DNA of 64,000 bases from Puffinus mauretanicus (Eukaryota; Chordata; Aves; Procellariiformes; Procellariidae): positions 2,578,001 to 2,642,000 of the forward strand of contig JAJKFH010003229.1 of the NCBI GenBank assembly GCA_023333565.1, read 5' to 3'. The notes under the pieces are model-generated. The model worked only from the letters and a program-made list of their open reading frames with translations. It had not been told where the DNA came from and did not search any database. The translations under genes and the position numbers were made by a program. This document shows, in pieces, positions 48,819 to 60,024 of the stretch (position 1 is the first letter of the stretch; every line of letters begins with the position of its first letter).

Positions 48819-51800
48819 GTTTCTCCTCCTCCCAGTCCTTCCCATGGTTGGTTTTTCCATCTGACACATCCAATCTTTTTCCAAACCTGAACTGAAGAAT
48901 CCTCTGGTGGGGGGTGAATGGATCCCCACACTACCCAGACACCACCACAACTGTCACTGCGAAAGATACACAAGGTGTTGGCTTAGTTTTAAAATCAGTT
49001 TTGGTAACCTTTAAAATAAACCTGAGTAACCTTTAAAAATAAATTGTCTGGAAACAAATTAGTGAGATAGTATTGCTCAGTGTATGTAGTTCATCTATTT
49101 TGACATTCTTTGTTACAATATAATAACACTTTAACTCCTGGAATGTAACAGATCGAGTATCCATTTTTACCATTTATTGAAAATCCACATGTGAATCTAA
49201 TCTATGAATATATAACACAAACAGAGCCTTAATCAAAGACTGATGAAGTCAATGGAAAGATTTCTAATACATCTCATGAACTTCAGATCCTGAAGCAAAG
49301 GGTTCAAGCAGCCTGCTTACAATTCCTCTGGACTAGAACAATTCAGTCATATAAAACTGTAATACAAGTGTCATCATGGTAACACATGCTAACATTTCCC
49401 AACAAAGATTTGTTTCCTCTTTTTCCAGTAGACTTCTTGCATCACACAAAGTCAATCAGCCCATGAAGAAACCTGACTCTGGTATTGTCCACTTTCAGAT
49501 CCATTATACTCTCTGATGTCTTTTATTCTGAAAATAAGGCAAATAGCTTTTATCAGCTTTTACTATCACTATTATAATAAGAAGAACAGTTGTGGGAGCA
49601 GCAAATTTTATCTTGTGCAGATTCCTGGGCAGTGCTATATAAAATGTACATTTATTAGCCTTCCCTCGCTGTGGGTTGTGATTGCAAGTCCCTTCACTAT
49701 CTTAACAGCCCACTTTTTCCTGGAAGCAGTTAGCATTTTTGAAACACATGTCTTTATCAAATCCCTTAAAAGCTAACCAGCGGAATCTGGAGTCAATGGG
49801 GAAGGAATCTCATACAGATACACAAAAATACTGATCGTACACACACATACAGCATACTCATAAAAAATCTTAATTTCCTTACAAAACTGGGCTAAAAATA
49901 ATCTCCTGAGGAGTTCCTATGAGATGAGAAAAAATTAACAATATAGTGTAATTTAAAATCAAAGCAGCAACAACAACAACATGAAAGCCACCAAGACTGT
50001 GTGCCAGTATTTTGATTTTGTTCTTATTTTAGGGAATTTGGCATGCTAATTTCTCTTAGCCTTGTGGTACACATATAAATTATATTAACCAGTTGATAAG
50101 CATGTAAAGTTACTAATCTTCTAATTTTCTAAAATATGAGGGAAAATATATGTGTCAGTCAAGCTCCTATGTTGTAAAATTTTTCACTTAATTGTGATGT
50201 CAGTCAGTTAGCTAAATAGATTGCCTATTCCAAACAATGGATTGCACTGTATCAACTGTAGAAAATCTCCTTTCAGCAATGATTTTTGCTCAGAATTGCT
50301 ATTAAAAGTGAGCACAATAAAGTGTAAAGCACTCCCAACATTACAGAAGACAAACCTTTTTTTAAAAAAATCAGTTTATAACAATACTTTTGACACAGCT
50401 TTGCTCATAATTTCTTTTAAGATCCATCCATTGCATTTTTCTTATTATTTGAAGAATCGTGAAACTAATGAGAACGTTTCTTTTGACTTTACCGGGATTT
50501 GCATTGTGGCATTTATGATTTTGTACCTGCCATGTTTTCTTCAACTCTGGATAAACACCTCAGTCAATGTATATTGTGATCACAGTACTCTGGAGTACTT
50601 GGTCAAATAACTGACTTTGTGTAACAGAGCATCTGGCTAGTGTGTAAATCTGAAATATAAAACACAAAAGTTATTTCTTTCACTAAAGAGTGAGTATGCT
50701 TCAACTGCTGTAAAAATCAGAAAGATATCATGCATATGAGAAGCATTAAGCTTAAATTATACAAGAAACAAGTAAGGTGGTATTTCAATAAAAAAACTTC
50801 TCTATATGTGAAACTATCCTTACCTTCTAACCATTCAAAAAGGCCATCATGAGAGTACCACCACAACTCCTCAAAATTACTTCCAATTCATAAATAATCT
50901 ACATGGACTGGAGTTAGCAGCTCTCAATTCTCATTACTTTACAGGAAGAATAGGCGCAAATGCTGTAAATATTGTAAATATCTTTGTAAATAACTTGGTA
51001 TTCGTACTTTTATGTACTTTGCTGTAGCACACACTGTAGATGGAATACAAAATTTTAGTCTACTATACACTTTGATCAAACCACAGTCTCAGGCACACAG
51101 TATCAACTCAAGGTAAAATTCAGTGGGCAAACAAAAGGCCTATTGAAAAAATTCCGTGTCCACAATGTGGATTAGACAGGATTTAGGCAGTATGACAGGC
51201 CTTAGGTTAGCCTCCTGCACAGAGCTGGAATTCGCCTACAATATGAAGAAGAAGAATTTGCCTCTAAAGACAGTGCAAATGTGAGAGAGGTGGAAATGGA
51301 CACTTGAATCTAAAGCCGAAAAGAGGCTTCCACTGTCTTTATTTTGCCCTTTTAGCCAAGAGATTAAGTACGTACATAGAAATTTGACTTTGGCAGCATA
51401 CAATATACCCACTCTCTTTTCATGCGGAGTGATTTCTGTTTCAAGGTGAAAAAGGTAATTTACTCCCGGATTTTTTTAAAGAAAGGAAACTTCAGTTGTA
51501 TAAAAATGTCACAGGGAATCTGTTTTATAGATTAGAAAGGAGATTGAGTTTTCTTAAAACAGTTGCTTGAAATTATTACACATTGGGCTTTGCTTCGGAT
51601 CCTTCTTTCTGGGAATTATAACGACCGCTGCCAAAACAAAATCTGTTTAACTGTTTAAGTGAGAGTTTCAACAGAACCTAATTCAGTGCAAATGAGATCA
51701 GTTTATTAGAGTTTAATAACTATAACACAGACATAGAAATAAAGAAAAAAAAAAACTTCTCTTGAAACACTATCTTCCTCCCACCCTCATTCAGATGCAT

Positions 51801-53819
51801 AGCCAAGATACTTTTCATTTTTTAACTCAGGAAACATTGTGAGGCTAATGTCAAAAGGACAGTGCTTCTTTACAGATCCCTTTTGAACTCCACGAGGAGT
51901 TAACCTCACTGGTCCAAACTGGGTAACTTCCCTGCATTATTGTGGAGCATTATTATGGTTGCTCCACTGCAGAGTGCTGAGAAAAGGTCTGATACAAGAT
52001 CCTGAAAGACCTGCTTTGGAGTTCAGCTCCCATTTGCTTGGCAGTGAGAAACAGCACTTGTAAGAAATATTGGGTGAAATGAGCTTTATTTCCCAAATGC
52101 TTCCCATGTATTTCTTGAAAGTGTTTCCACCCTAACTAAAAGGTATATCAGAGCTGGCACAGCTCAGCTTTCCCCCAACAGCTGCTTCTACAGGAAGGTG
52201 GCCCGAGAGCACGGGATGCAGGATGCTGGACTGCTGCTTTCAAAGGAACCAGGTAAAGCCAAAGATCACAGGGACCTTAAAAGCATCTAAGATTGACACA
52301 GAGAGCATGACACAAACCATGCCCTGACAACTTGAAAAGGGCTGGGGACAGCTAGCATTTGGATGCTATCCCAGGAAAAAGGAACAGACAAATCTATCCC
52401 TAGGGATCTTCTGTGCCCTCAGCAGAGGGAAAAGGAACATTTGAAGCCAGGAACATCTGAAGTTTTTTGGTCACTGGCAAAAGCTGAGGGTGAGACACAC
52501 TCCATGAATGAGAAAAAAGAAAAGGCAGGGAGATTGAGAACAGAGGAAAACAGAATGAGAGTTCCCAATGAAGGAATAAAAAGGCAGTCAAGATAAAAAT
52601 GAAGAAATAAAAAGGGAGTCAAGAACATAAGCGAAACAAAGAACATTCCTATCTGTACCATGGAGTGGCAGAAATTGGAAAAAAGGATGTGAAGGAGGAG
52701 AAGAATATAAAGGAGAATGTACATTACTTTTAAAGAAGTTGGTTGGAGAAGATTATTCCTTTATGCCCATTTTACTAATTGAAAAAACTTTGGTTGCTGT
52801 GCATGTTTATCTGAAATACAATGTTGCTTTTACCACTCTTTGCTTCATTTTCTCCTGTTGCATCCAACAGAAAAGGGGGAGGGAGTTATTTACTTTCAGT
52901 CAAAGCACTAAGACATGTAAAACCAGTCCTGCCAACATCACGTCTCACGCCATCAGCATAGCCCATTGAGAGGACAGCTACTGGCTGAGTCCATTCTGGG
53001 AGTCATTTCTTTATGATTAACTTTTCCAAGTCAGGATGGCTGGACGAGGAAATGTTTGGATTAGGTTTGGGATCACATTCCAATGCCTCATAATTCAAAG
53101 TATATGGTATACTTTCAATACTAATGCTATACACAAACCAGTAGTTTTGCACACACTGGCTCCACTTTAGATACCAACAGTCTCAAGCAGGTCTGAACGC
53201 CACTAAGTTGGATAGTAATAGATGCCTCTGGTTTTTGACCAAGCTTTCAATGCTGTTTTGTTTTTTTAATGTTTAGTAATGCTGGTGACGATCCATAAGG
53301 CCACACTTGAAGTAGAGGTAAAAATCCATGGAACGGTGCAGCTTTACATTGGCAGAGAATCTGGCCTTCAAGCTCCCAATTTTGGAGAACACCTTCCACA
53401 AAGACAGTCTGCTTGTAGTATACAGGCAGGGTAACAACCATGCGTTCAAACAAAGGTATAATATGACCAGCACCATCTGGAGGACATAAGCATAGATAGT
53501 GACCACAAGCTCAGATCCTGACAGCAGAAAAGGCATCACTTACCTGCTAGCCTTGACAGCCACAAATAAGATATTCTCATACTTTGCAATCTCTATTTCA
53601 GTCTAACAACAGAAGTAATTCACCATGCCTCCACAATGCTGAAGAACCACACTTCTGGGGGAGATATAAATGTAACAGAAGTCCTTTTTTGGTGGAAACG
53701 TGTCTGCTTTTCTTTTTTATAAAGGATTCTGTGTATCACAGGAAGTGTGCATCCCTTTCCCTCAGCCAGCCCTTCATGCTCTGCATGCCAAGGAAAACTC
53801 ACAGCTCAGAAATGAGAAG
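48819..53819. other. Gene-free stretch
   Basis: AT-rich DNA with no recognised gene, RNA or repeat family. It contains a short CAA repeat near 49966-49980 and a purine-rich tract at about 52500-52720. The tract gives long antisense frames (for example 101 codons on minus, 52419-52724) that are compositional artefacts. The longest frame, 129 codons on plus at 50221-50610, matches nothing I recognise. Confidence 0.65.
49966..49980 (+). repeat. (CAA)n microsatellite
   Basis: Four to five CAA units in a row after AAAGCAG. Confidence 0.8.
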
Positions 53820-53824
53820 ACGGG
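53820..53824. repeat. Target-site duplication, left copy (ACGGG)
   Basis: Abuts the LTR start. Matches ATGGG at 54370-54374 except for a C-to-T change at a CpG. Confidence 0.75.
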
Positions 53825-54063
53825 TGTCCTGGTTTCAGTTGGGGTAGAGTTAATTTTCTTCCTAGTAGCTGGTATAGTGCTGTGTTTGGATTTAGGATGA
53901 GAAGAATGTTGATAACACACTGATGTTTTAGGTGTTGCTAAGTAGTGTTCACAATAGCCAAGGACTTTCCAGCTTCCCATGCTCTGCCAGGTGCACAAGA
54001 AGCTGGGAGGGAGCATAGCCAGGACAGCTGACCCAAACTGGCCAACGGGGTATTCCATACCAT

Positions 54064-54087
54064 ATGACGTCATGCTCAGGATATAAA
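54064..54087 (+). promoter_or_regulatory. LTR core promoter: CRE palindrome plus TATA box
   Basis: ATGACGTCAT at 54064-54073 contains the full cAMP-response element TGACGTCA, the site bound by CREB/ATF-type factors. TATAAA follows at 54082-54087 after 8 bases. A GC-rich stretch (GGAGGCGTGG, GGGGCG) lies just downstream. Transcription would start near 54112 and run rightward. The site is seen directly; activity is inferred. Confidence 0.75.
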
Positions 54088-54238
54088 CTAGGAGGCGTGG
54101 TCTGGGAAGGGGCGATCGCTGCTCGGGGACTGGCTGGGCATCGGTTGGCGAGTGGTGAGCAATTGCATTGTGCATCACTCATTTTGTATATTCTACCATC
54201 TTTACTATTATTATTATTATCCCTTCCTTTTCTGTTCT

Positions 54239-54244
54239 ATTAAA
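54239..54244 (+). promoter_or_regulatory. LTR poly(A) signal (ATTAAA)
   Basis: ATTAAA, the commonest natural variant of AATAAA, sits about 150 bases after the TATA box and about 125 bases before the LTR end, the expected place for the end of R. Confidence 0.6.
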
Positions 54245-54369
54245 CTGTCTTTATCTCAATCCACGAATTTTACTTTTTTTTTTTTCCGATTCTCTCCCCC
54301 ATCCCACTGCGGGGGGAGTGAGCGAGCGGCTCTGTGGTGTTTGCCTGCCTGCCAGGTTAAACCACAACA

Positions 54370-54374
54370 ATGGG
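54370..54374. repeat. Target-site duplication, right copy (ATGGG)
   Basis: Partner of 53820-53824, directly after the terminal ACA of the LTR, with one CpG-type substitution. Confidence 0.75.
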
Positions 54375-54674
54375 TTTCTCTACAAAATCAAAGGAGTGAA
54401 GAATTTTACTACAACTATTCCTTTTATGAATAGAGGGAGAAAAATACTGTCAATATTTAGCAGCATCACAGGTGGGCATGCAGAATCCAGTGGAGATTGG
54501 AGACAGTGAGCACACCGGATCACCTAGCTTTGGGTAGCTAACGCTTACTCCTACGTTGTTTTCTTAGACCAGTATAATCAAGAGAGGGAGGTTTCTGACA
54601 AGGGCATTTCCAGAAGCTAAATACAGCAGGTCTGTCTCCACTGCCAGTACAAAGAGCCCAGGATGCCTAGTCCC
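54375..54674. other. Spacer between solo LTR and CR1
   Basis: About 300 bases of unique-looking DNA. No viral internal sequence, primer-binding site or coding signal is recognised here, which supports the LTR being solo. Confidence 0.65.
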
Positions 54675-55820
54675 ATAGCTTCCTGCTTGACCAACCTGAT
54701 CTCCTTCTATGACCAGGTGACCCGCTTAGTGGATGAGGGAAAGGCTGTGGATGTGGTCTACCTGGACTTCAGTAAGGCCTTTGACACTGTCTCCCACAGC
54801 ATTCTCCTAGAGAAGCTGGCGGCTCACGGCCTAGACAGGTACAGTCTTCGCTGGGTAAAAAACTGGCTGGACGGCCGAGCCCAGAGAGTTGTGGTGAACA
54901 GAGTTAAATCCAGTTGGTGGCCGGTCACGAGCGGTGTTCCCCAGGGCTCAGTTTTGGGGCCGGTGTTGTTCAATATCTTTATCGACGATCTGGACGAGGG
55001 GATCAAGTGCTCCCTCAGTAAGTTTGCAGATGACACCAAGCTGGGCGGGAGTGTTGATCTGCTGGAGGGTAGGAAGGCTCTGCAGAGGGACCTGGACAGA
55101 CTGGATCGATGGGCTGAGGCCAACTGTATGAGGTTCAACAAGGCCAAGTGCCGGGTCCTGCACTTCAGCCACAACAACCCCAGGCAACGCTACAGGCTTG
55201 GGGAAGAGTGGCTGGAAAGCTGCCCAGAGGAAAAGGACCTGGGGTGCTGGTTGACAGTCGGCTGAACATGAGCCGGCAGTGTGCTCAGGTGGCCAAGAAG
55301 GCCAATGGCATCCTGGCCTGTATCAGAAATAGTGTGGCCAGCAGGAGCAGGGAGGTGATCGTTCCTGTAAGCACTGGTGAGGCCACCTCGAATACTGTGT
55401 TCAGTCTCTGGGCCCCTCTACCACAAGAAGGACATGGAGGTGCTGGAGCGTGTCCAGAGGAGGGCAACGAAGCTGGTGAAGGGCCTGGAGCACAAGTCTT
55501 ATGAGGAGCGGCTGAGGGAACTGGGGTTGTTTAGTCTGGAGAAGAGGAGGCTGAGGGGAGACCTCATCGCGCTCTACAACTACCTGAAAGGAGGTTGTAG
55601 CGAGGTGGGGGTTGGTCTCTTCTCCCAAGTAACTAGCGATAGGACAAGAGGAAATGGCCTCAAGTTGCGCCAGGGGAGGTTTAGACTGGACATTAGGAGA
55701 AATTTTTTTACTGAAAGAGTGGTCAGGCCTTGGAACAGGCTGCCCAGGGAAGTGGTAGAGTCACCATCCCTGGAGGTATTTAAAAGACGTGTAGATGAGG
55801 CCCTTAGGGACATGGTGTAG
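54675..55820 (+). pseudogene. CR1 ORF2 fragment (reverse transcriptase), frameshifted
   Basis: This remnant encodes the reverse transcriptase of the CR1 LINE. In the 200-codon frame whose first ATG is at 54663 (the first few residues are probably flanking DNA), motif A reads YLDFSKAFD with catalytic Asp at residue 35. Motif B reads GVPQGS at 92-96 and motif C FADD at 121-124. The catalytic residues are therefore intact, but the N-terminal endonuclease and fingers are missing. One frameshift falls at about 55241-55247, shortly before a stop at 55263-55265, where a base seems lost from a run of G. Reading then continues in another frame ([11 protein letters not shown]...) to about 55420, where a second indel returns it to the first frame. 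The C-terminal part ([14 protein letters not shown]... to ...LRDMV, stop at 55818-55820) is complete. It cannot make a working protein. Confidence 0.95.
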
Positions 55821-55884
55821 GGGGCATGGTGTGTTGGATTGACGGTTGGACTCGATGATCTTGAAGGTCTTTTCCAACCTTACT

Positions 55885-55910
55885 GATTCTATGATTCTAT
55901 GATTCTATGA
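55885..55910 (+). repeat. CR1 3'-terminal octamer repeat
   Basis: Three perfect copies of GATTCTAT followed by GA. CR1 elements end in such short tandem octamers rather than a poly(A) tail, and the reverse transcriptase uses them to start copying. Confidence 0.95.
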
Positions 55911-58020
55911 ATGCCACATTTTTGTATTTCCTGACATCTACCCTGCATCTAACTACAGATGAAGGGGGAGTTTGGACTATTTGGAACCAGCTATCTAACA
56001 AGATAAAATGCCAAAGAATGCAAAGGGAGAGTAAATGTGCAAGAAGATGAAACAAATAATCCAGGGCCACTCTGTGGATGAGATGCAGAGACAAGTTTCA
56101 GGTCTCTTGAACTTTAGTTTAGTACCTGTTCGCCAGGCCATATATTCCCCAATCCATTGTGTTGCTTTTGTTTCTAACCAGGGGATAAGGTGGGAAGGGT
56201 ATTCAAATCACTTTTTCAGAATATTTCATCAGGCTTGGAAGCTCATAGTATGAGTATAAACTCATATTTATCTTCATAGATTTTGAAGCAAGCATAAAAC
56301 TGATCTACCCAAATTTCTCTGTGTGTGCTAAAGTAACCAGAGAGAGAGAGCTTAATGTGATCACTGCTGAAAACACAGAAAAATCCCATTCCCAGAACTT
56401 GAATTCCAGATACTTTTATCTCTGCGTAGAAAGTATAATGTACCTAAGACATGTTTATTTCTCCCAACAGATTGGTTGAGATAAAGACATGGTGTGTGTT
56501 TATCTTTCCTGAGTGCTACTTAAATAGCAATAAAAAGATATAAATACCAAATTCAACCCAAAAGATGTAGCTAAGCAAAGAAGCAAGCAATGAACAAAAG
56601 GCTTGCCAGTTTAAGAGAACTGACTTGTAAGAAATAGATGATTTTTAAAAAGAAAACACACAAGTAAGACTTTAGAATCTTTTCTTTTTCTCCAAAAGTA
56701 ACAAGGTATGCACTTCAAACAAACAGGTAAGGAGTGGTCTGTACTTGTTGACAGAGTTGCAAACAAAAAGGAGTTAGTATTAGTATGACAGAAAATGTAT
56801 TTCAGGGAAGGAGGGGGAGTTGTCCCTTTGAGGCTAGAAATTGAGGGAAAATGTTTTCAGGTCAAATCTTTTATTTTGTAGGAAATAGCTCCTTCTTGTT
56901 TTCATATCAAATTTAAGCAAACAAAAATTTAAATATTTTGACTTCACCAAAAATACTTTCAAGATTTATTTCCAAAATAAAGGAATTCAACAAGTTGGAG
57001 GTGCATAATTTCAGGCAAATTTTTTTTGCTTCAGGCAAAATTTGCTTTGCTCGGGTAGGAAAAAGGTGTTCTCAGAAGGATAATTAATTCTTCTCATTAC
57101 ACTGATTTAATTCTTCTAGCTTTGAAAACAGGAATTTGGAATTAAGTTAAAGTATGAGTTTATATTAGTGGTACTAGTCTGAACCAATGCTTTAGTACGT
57201 TCATAATTTTAAAGTTACAGAATGTCTGCTGTAGTTGATTTTAAACTGTAAGGTATTTTTTAATGTTATTTATATTAATGTCTTAATATTAAGAAATTAA
57301 ACATAAATATCTATCCAAATTCTTCCTTCAGTTACAGAACCATTGAGAATTTGGCCATCCAATCTATCAAATCATTCTCAAGAAAAACTTGCATCTACAT
57401 AGTAGTTTTTTAACACTTCTTAATATTAGTTCTTTTTTGGTTTAAGGAAGAAATGCTAAGCTATCCTCCCCATAGTAGAACAATTAACATGTTTAAAGTC
57501 ACAGGTGGATCTGCTTTCTTTGTTGGACCGAAGCCAGTTTGCTTGGAATATAATTTCCTGCCTTTTGCTTTTCCATACCTAATGATGAATACAGAAGAGC
57601 TCCTGTGTGCTGTCAAAGATTTTCTCTCAGCTTGCCAGGATTCTCCTTGATCCTCCATTATTAACATCGCAGTATCTCAACTTTATCAGTATTTCACCCA
57701 GCCTATGTAGGCAATTATAGTCTGAAAAAAATGGATGCTTTTCTCCAGGGAACAGCTGTAGCAATTTTTGCTGGTTTTGTGACAGTGGATACGTCTCAAA
57801 AGCAGGCTTCAAAGAGACAGTGGTGCTGCAGCAGTACAGATCCCCCTTACATTTCTTCAGCTTTGCTTGAAGAGCACAGAAACAGCTGTTCAACATAAAT
57901 TCATTACTGGAAACTAGTTTAAATAGGTAGACATATCAAACAGATTCCACATAAATCCTACATTATATATAGTAATTATATTATTCAAACCCATCCATGC
58001 CTTTTGGGGGGAATAAACTG

Positions 58021-58060
58021 TAAAGGATTTTAAAGGATTGTAAAGGATTGTAAAGGATTG
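58021..58060 (+). repeat. Four-unit 10-bp tandem repeat
   Basis: TAAAGGATT plus one variable base (T in the first unit, G in the others) is repeated four times without gaps. This is a recent-looking small minisatellite. Confidence 0.95.
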
Positions 58061-58525
58061 TGAACTTGCTAGCCCTTTTTTAAAGACCAATAAGGCCAAA
58101 CTACAACATCAACGATCATAACATCACTAGGAAGTGTCCCTCACAAATAATTCGAGGTATGTCTAACAAAAAAGTATCTCAAACTGGCCCACAGAAATTA
58201 ACCAGTATTTCAAAAATTTTTCTTTTTTTTTTCTCTTTTCTGCTAAAGCAAAAGGAGGACTATCACAATCAGAGGGCTTTTTTTTTTTTTAAATAACTTT
58301 TAAAAAAAGGTCAAACATTTACTTCAATCATTAATCCAGCAAAAGTAGCAAATTTAGGCCTCATAACTGTCTTTCTAAAGTCAGTACTTGCACTGGATGA
58401 ATCTGTAAGTAGAAGCATTTTCGTGTCATCATTTCGGCTTCTGTCACTTTAAGTCCTCATTTTAAACTTGAAGAGTGACTCCCTTATAATAACTATGTAA
58501 CGTTTCGTTTCTTTTCTTTAATGAA

Positions 58526-58579
58526 AATTACTTCCACAGTTATTATTCACTGAATTACTTCCACAGTTATTATTCACTG
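58526..58579 (+). repeat. Perfect 27-bp tandem duplication
   Basis: A 27-bp unit beginning AATTACTTCCACAG occurs at 58526-58552 and again, identically, at 58553-58579. Complete identity suggests a recent replication-slippage event. Confidence 0.95.
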
Positions 58580-59569
58580 AATACAGGCTAAAGACGTACA
58601 TATTATCTTAAAGCACTCCAGACAAACATAACTCACAGCCTAAACTGATGCCACCCTTTTCTGAGTCAGCTGGGTCCTCGGGTATCCAGGCTAAATTTGT
58701 TTGAAAGGGCTAAATTCACCACAGGGCCTGATTTTCACAGGAGAGCTTCAATCTTTTTTAAGAAACTGTTTTCAGTTTCATAAAAAGACAAACAGGTCGG
58801 AGTCCTTGGGAATCCTACCGTCAGGATGATCAACTCTCTGGAGAAGTTGATCTTAGAGGTCCACGCTATAATGGTGTATTACATACTTATTTGGCACCAA
58901 CATGATTAATTCATTAAACAAAAGATGACTGGCAGTTTCTTGTATCTGAGCAAGCTCTTCTAAAACACTGCACTAAGGGGAAATAGATCCAGAAGCAATA
59001 GTGGCAGGGGCAATAAGTTAGGTTTATTGGTTATCATGCTGAAGTAGACACATGACATTTTTATTGGATAGCAAATGTACAACAACATAGAGTTTTGTGG
59101 AAAGCAAAAACTCACAAAATTATGGTAAAATATGGAAATTGTTTAGGGGAATATGTTGCAAATTTTTTTAACTAGAAAAAATTTTAATGGCAAAATTTAT
59201 GTTTTGAATGTTGGATCCTGGATAACACCTTGGCAGATGAGAGTGACGAAGCTGTGTTGCTGCAGATCATTTAATGAGCAGAGGAAACCATATATTATGA
59301 CAACCGGAGATAACTGTTTTTACAATTCAAAAATATTTTAGAAATAGTACTGCATTTGCTTTGAAAAGAAGAGCTGCTTACATGTAAGTATGCATTGCCT
59401 CATTAGGGCTGATGACAGAGCAGACCACATGATGGCTAGATACAGTCTTTTCTTAAAAGTCTACTAGGACAGTTACTATTTGAAGGGAAAGACATACACC
59501 GGTAATAGCATGGTGATTTCTACATTCTAGACAACATATAGCAGTTAACAGCAGAAGATTGTTTGCAAT

Positions 59570-60024
59570 GGAAGCAGTGGAAAGGGCTAGAGGGCATGAC
59601 CTATGAGGAGCAGCTGGAGATACGAGGTTTATTCAGCTTAGAAAAGAGGAGACTAAGGGTGACCTCACTGCTGTCTACTACTTCCTCATGAGGGGGAGCA
59701 GAGAGGGAGATGCTGATCTCTTCTTTCTGGTGGCCGGTGATAGGACGTGAGGGAATGGCTTAAAGCTGTGTCAGGGGAAGTTCAGATTGGATGTTAGGAA
59801 AAAGTTCTTCCCTGCGAGGGTGGTCAAGCACTGGAACAAGCTCCCCAGGGAAGTGGTCAAAGCAGCCGTGGCCCAGGCCTGTCGGTGTTCAAGGAGCATT
59901 TGAACAACGCTCTCAGATACATGGTTTAATTTTTAGGTTGCCATGTGTGGAGTCAGGAGTTGGACTCGATGATCCTCGTGGGTCCTTTCCAACTCAGGTT
60001 TTTCTATGACTCTGTGATTCTGTG
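59570..60024 (+). mobile_element. Decayed CR1 LINE 3' fragment, about 455 bp
   Basis: A second CR1 copy, older than the one at 54.7 kb. From 59596 it reads [21 protein letters not shown], matching the CR1 ORF2 C-terminal region, but the frame is soon broken by indels (first visible near 59658). Later blocks (TGGTCAAGCACTGGAACAAG near 59821, CCCAGGGAAGTGGT near 59845) match the same family in other frames. The 3' end has the GTTGGACTCGATGATCC hairpin arm near 59959, its TCCAAC partner near 59989, and a decayed terminal octamer repeat (TTCTATGACTCTGTGATTCTGTG, given in parts) to 60024. The 72-codon frame starting at 59791 is a shadow. The left edge is approximate. Confidence 0.94.

Larger units (their letters stand above)
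53825..54369 (+). mobile_element. Solo LTR of an endogenous retrovirus (ERVL-like), 545 bp
   Basis: The element begins TGTCCTGGTTTCAG at 53825 and ends AAACCACAACA at 54369. It resembles, from memory, a widespread LTR family of neoavian birds. The flanking 5-mers are ACGGG (53820-53824) and ATGGG (54370-54374). They differ only at a CpG, as expected for a 5-bp duplication in which one methylated C later became T. U3 carries a CRE palindrome and TATA box; a poly(A) signal follows about 150 bases later, then a T-run (54274-54285) and a GC-rich U5 end. No internal viral sequence adjoins, so this is a solo LTR. The small open frames inside it, up to 134 codons on minus, are not genes. The LTR points toward the CR1 that starts about 305 bases downstream. 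Confidence 0.92.
54675..55910 (+). mobile_element. 5'-truncated CR1 LINE retrotransposon, about 1.24 kb
   Basis: A CR1-family non-LTR retrotransposon keeping the second half of ORF2 and the 3' end. It starts within the reverse transcriptase domain, just before motif A, and runs to the native stop at 55818-55820. A 3' untranslated region with the family hairpin follows (GGTTGGA at 55844-55850 pairs with TCCAACC at 55873-55879). It ends with three perfect GATTCTAT units (55885-55908), the terminal repeat typical of CR1. Truncation at the 5' end is the usual result of incomplete target-primed reverse transcription. Close agreement with the CR1 consensus I remember, and intact 8-mers at the end, suggest a moderately young copy. 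The left boundary is uncertain by about 20 bases. Confidence 0.97.
55911..59569. other. Gene-free stretch
   Basis: AT-rich DNA with no recognised exon, RNA gene or mobile element. It contains a 4-unit 10-bp tandem repeat at 58021-58060, a perfect 27-bp tandem duplication at 58526-58579, and T-runs near 58218 and 58280. Open frames are under 90 codons. Confidence 0.68.

Noticed and set aside
50221..50610. 129-codon plus-strand open frame as a secreted or membrane protein
   Set aside because: AT-rich composition, no signal peptide or conserved motif, and no splice context recognised.
52419..52724. 101-codon minus-strand frame with Leu/Phe-rich stretches
   Set aside because: It is the antisense of a GA-rich tract at about 52500-52720, which gives hydrophobic codons by composition alone.
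53774..54178. 134-codon minus-strand frame
   Set aside because: Lies across the solo LTR boundary on its antisense strand, so it is not an ancestral coding sequence.
54375..54674. Internal provirus sequence after the 545-bp LTR
   Set aside because: No primer-binding site, gag-like frame or second LTR copy found, and a target duplication already closes the LTR at 54369.
58021..58060. CRISPR-like or other spaced repeat array
   Set aside because: The units are directly adjacent 10-mers with no spacers, in eukaryotic DNA, so it is a minisatellite.
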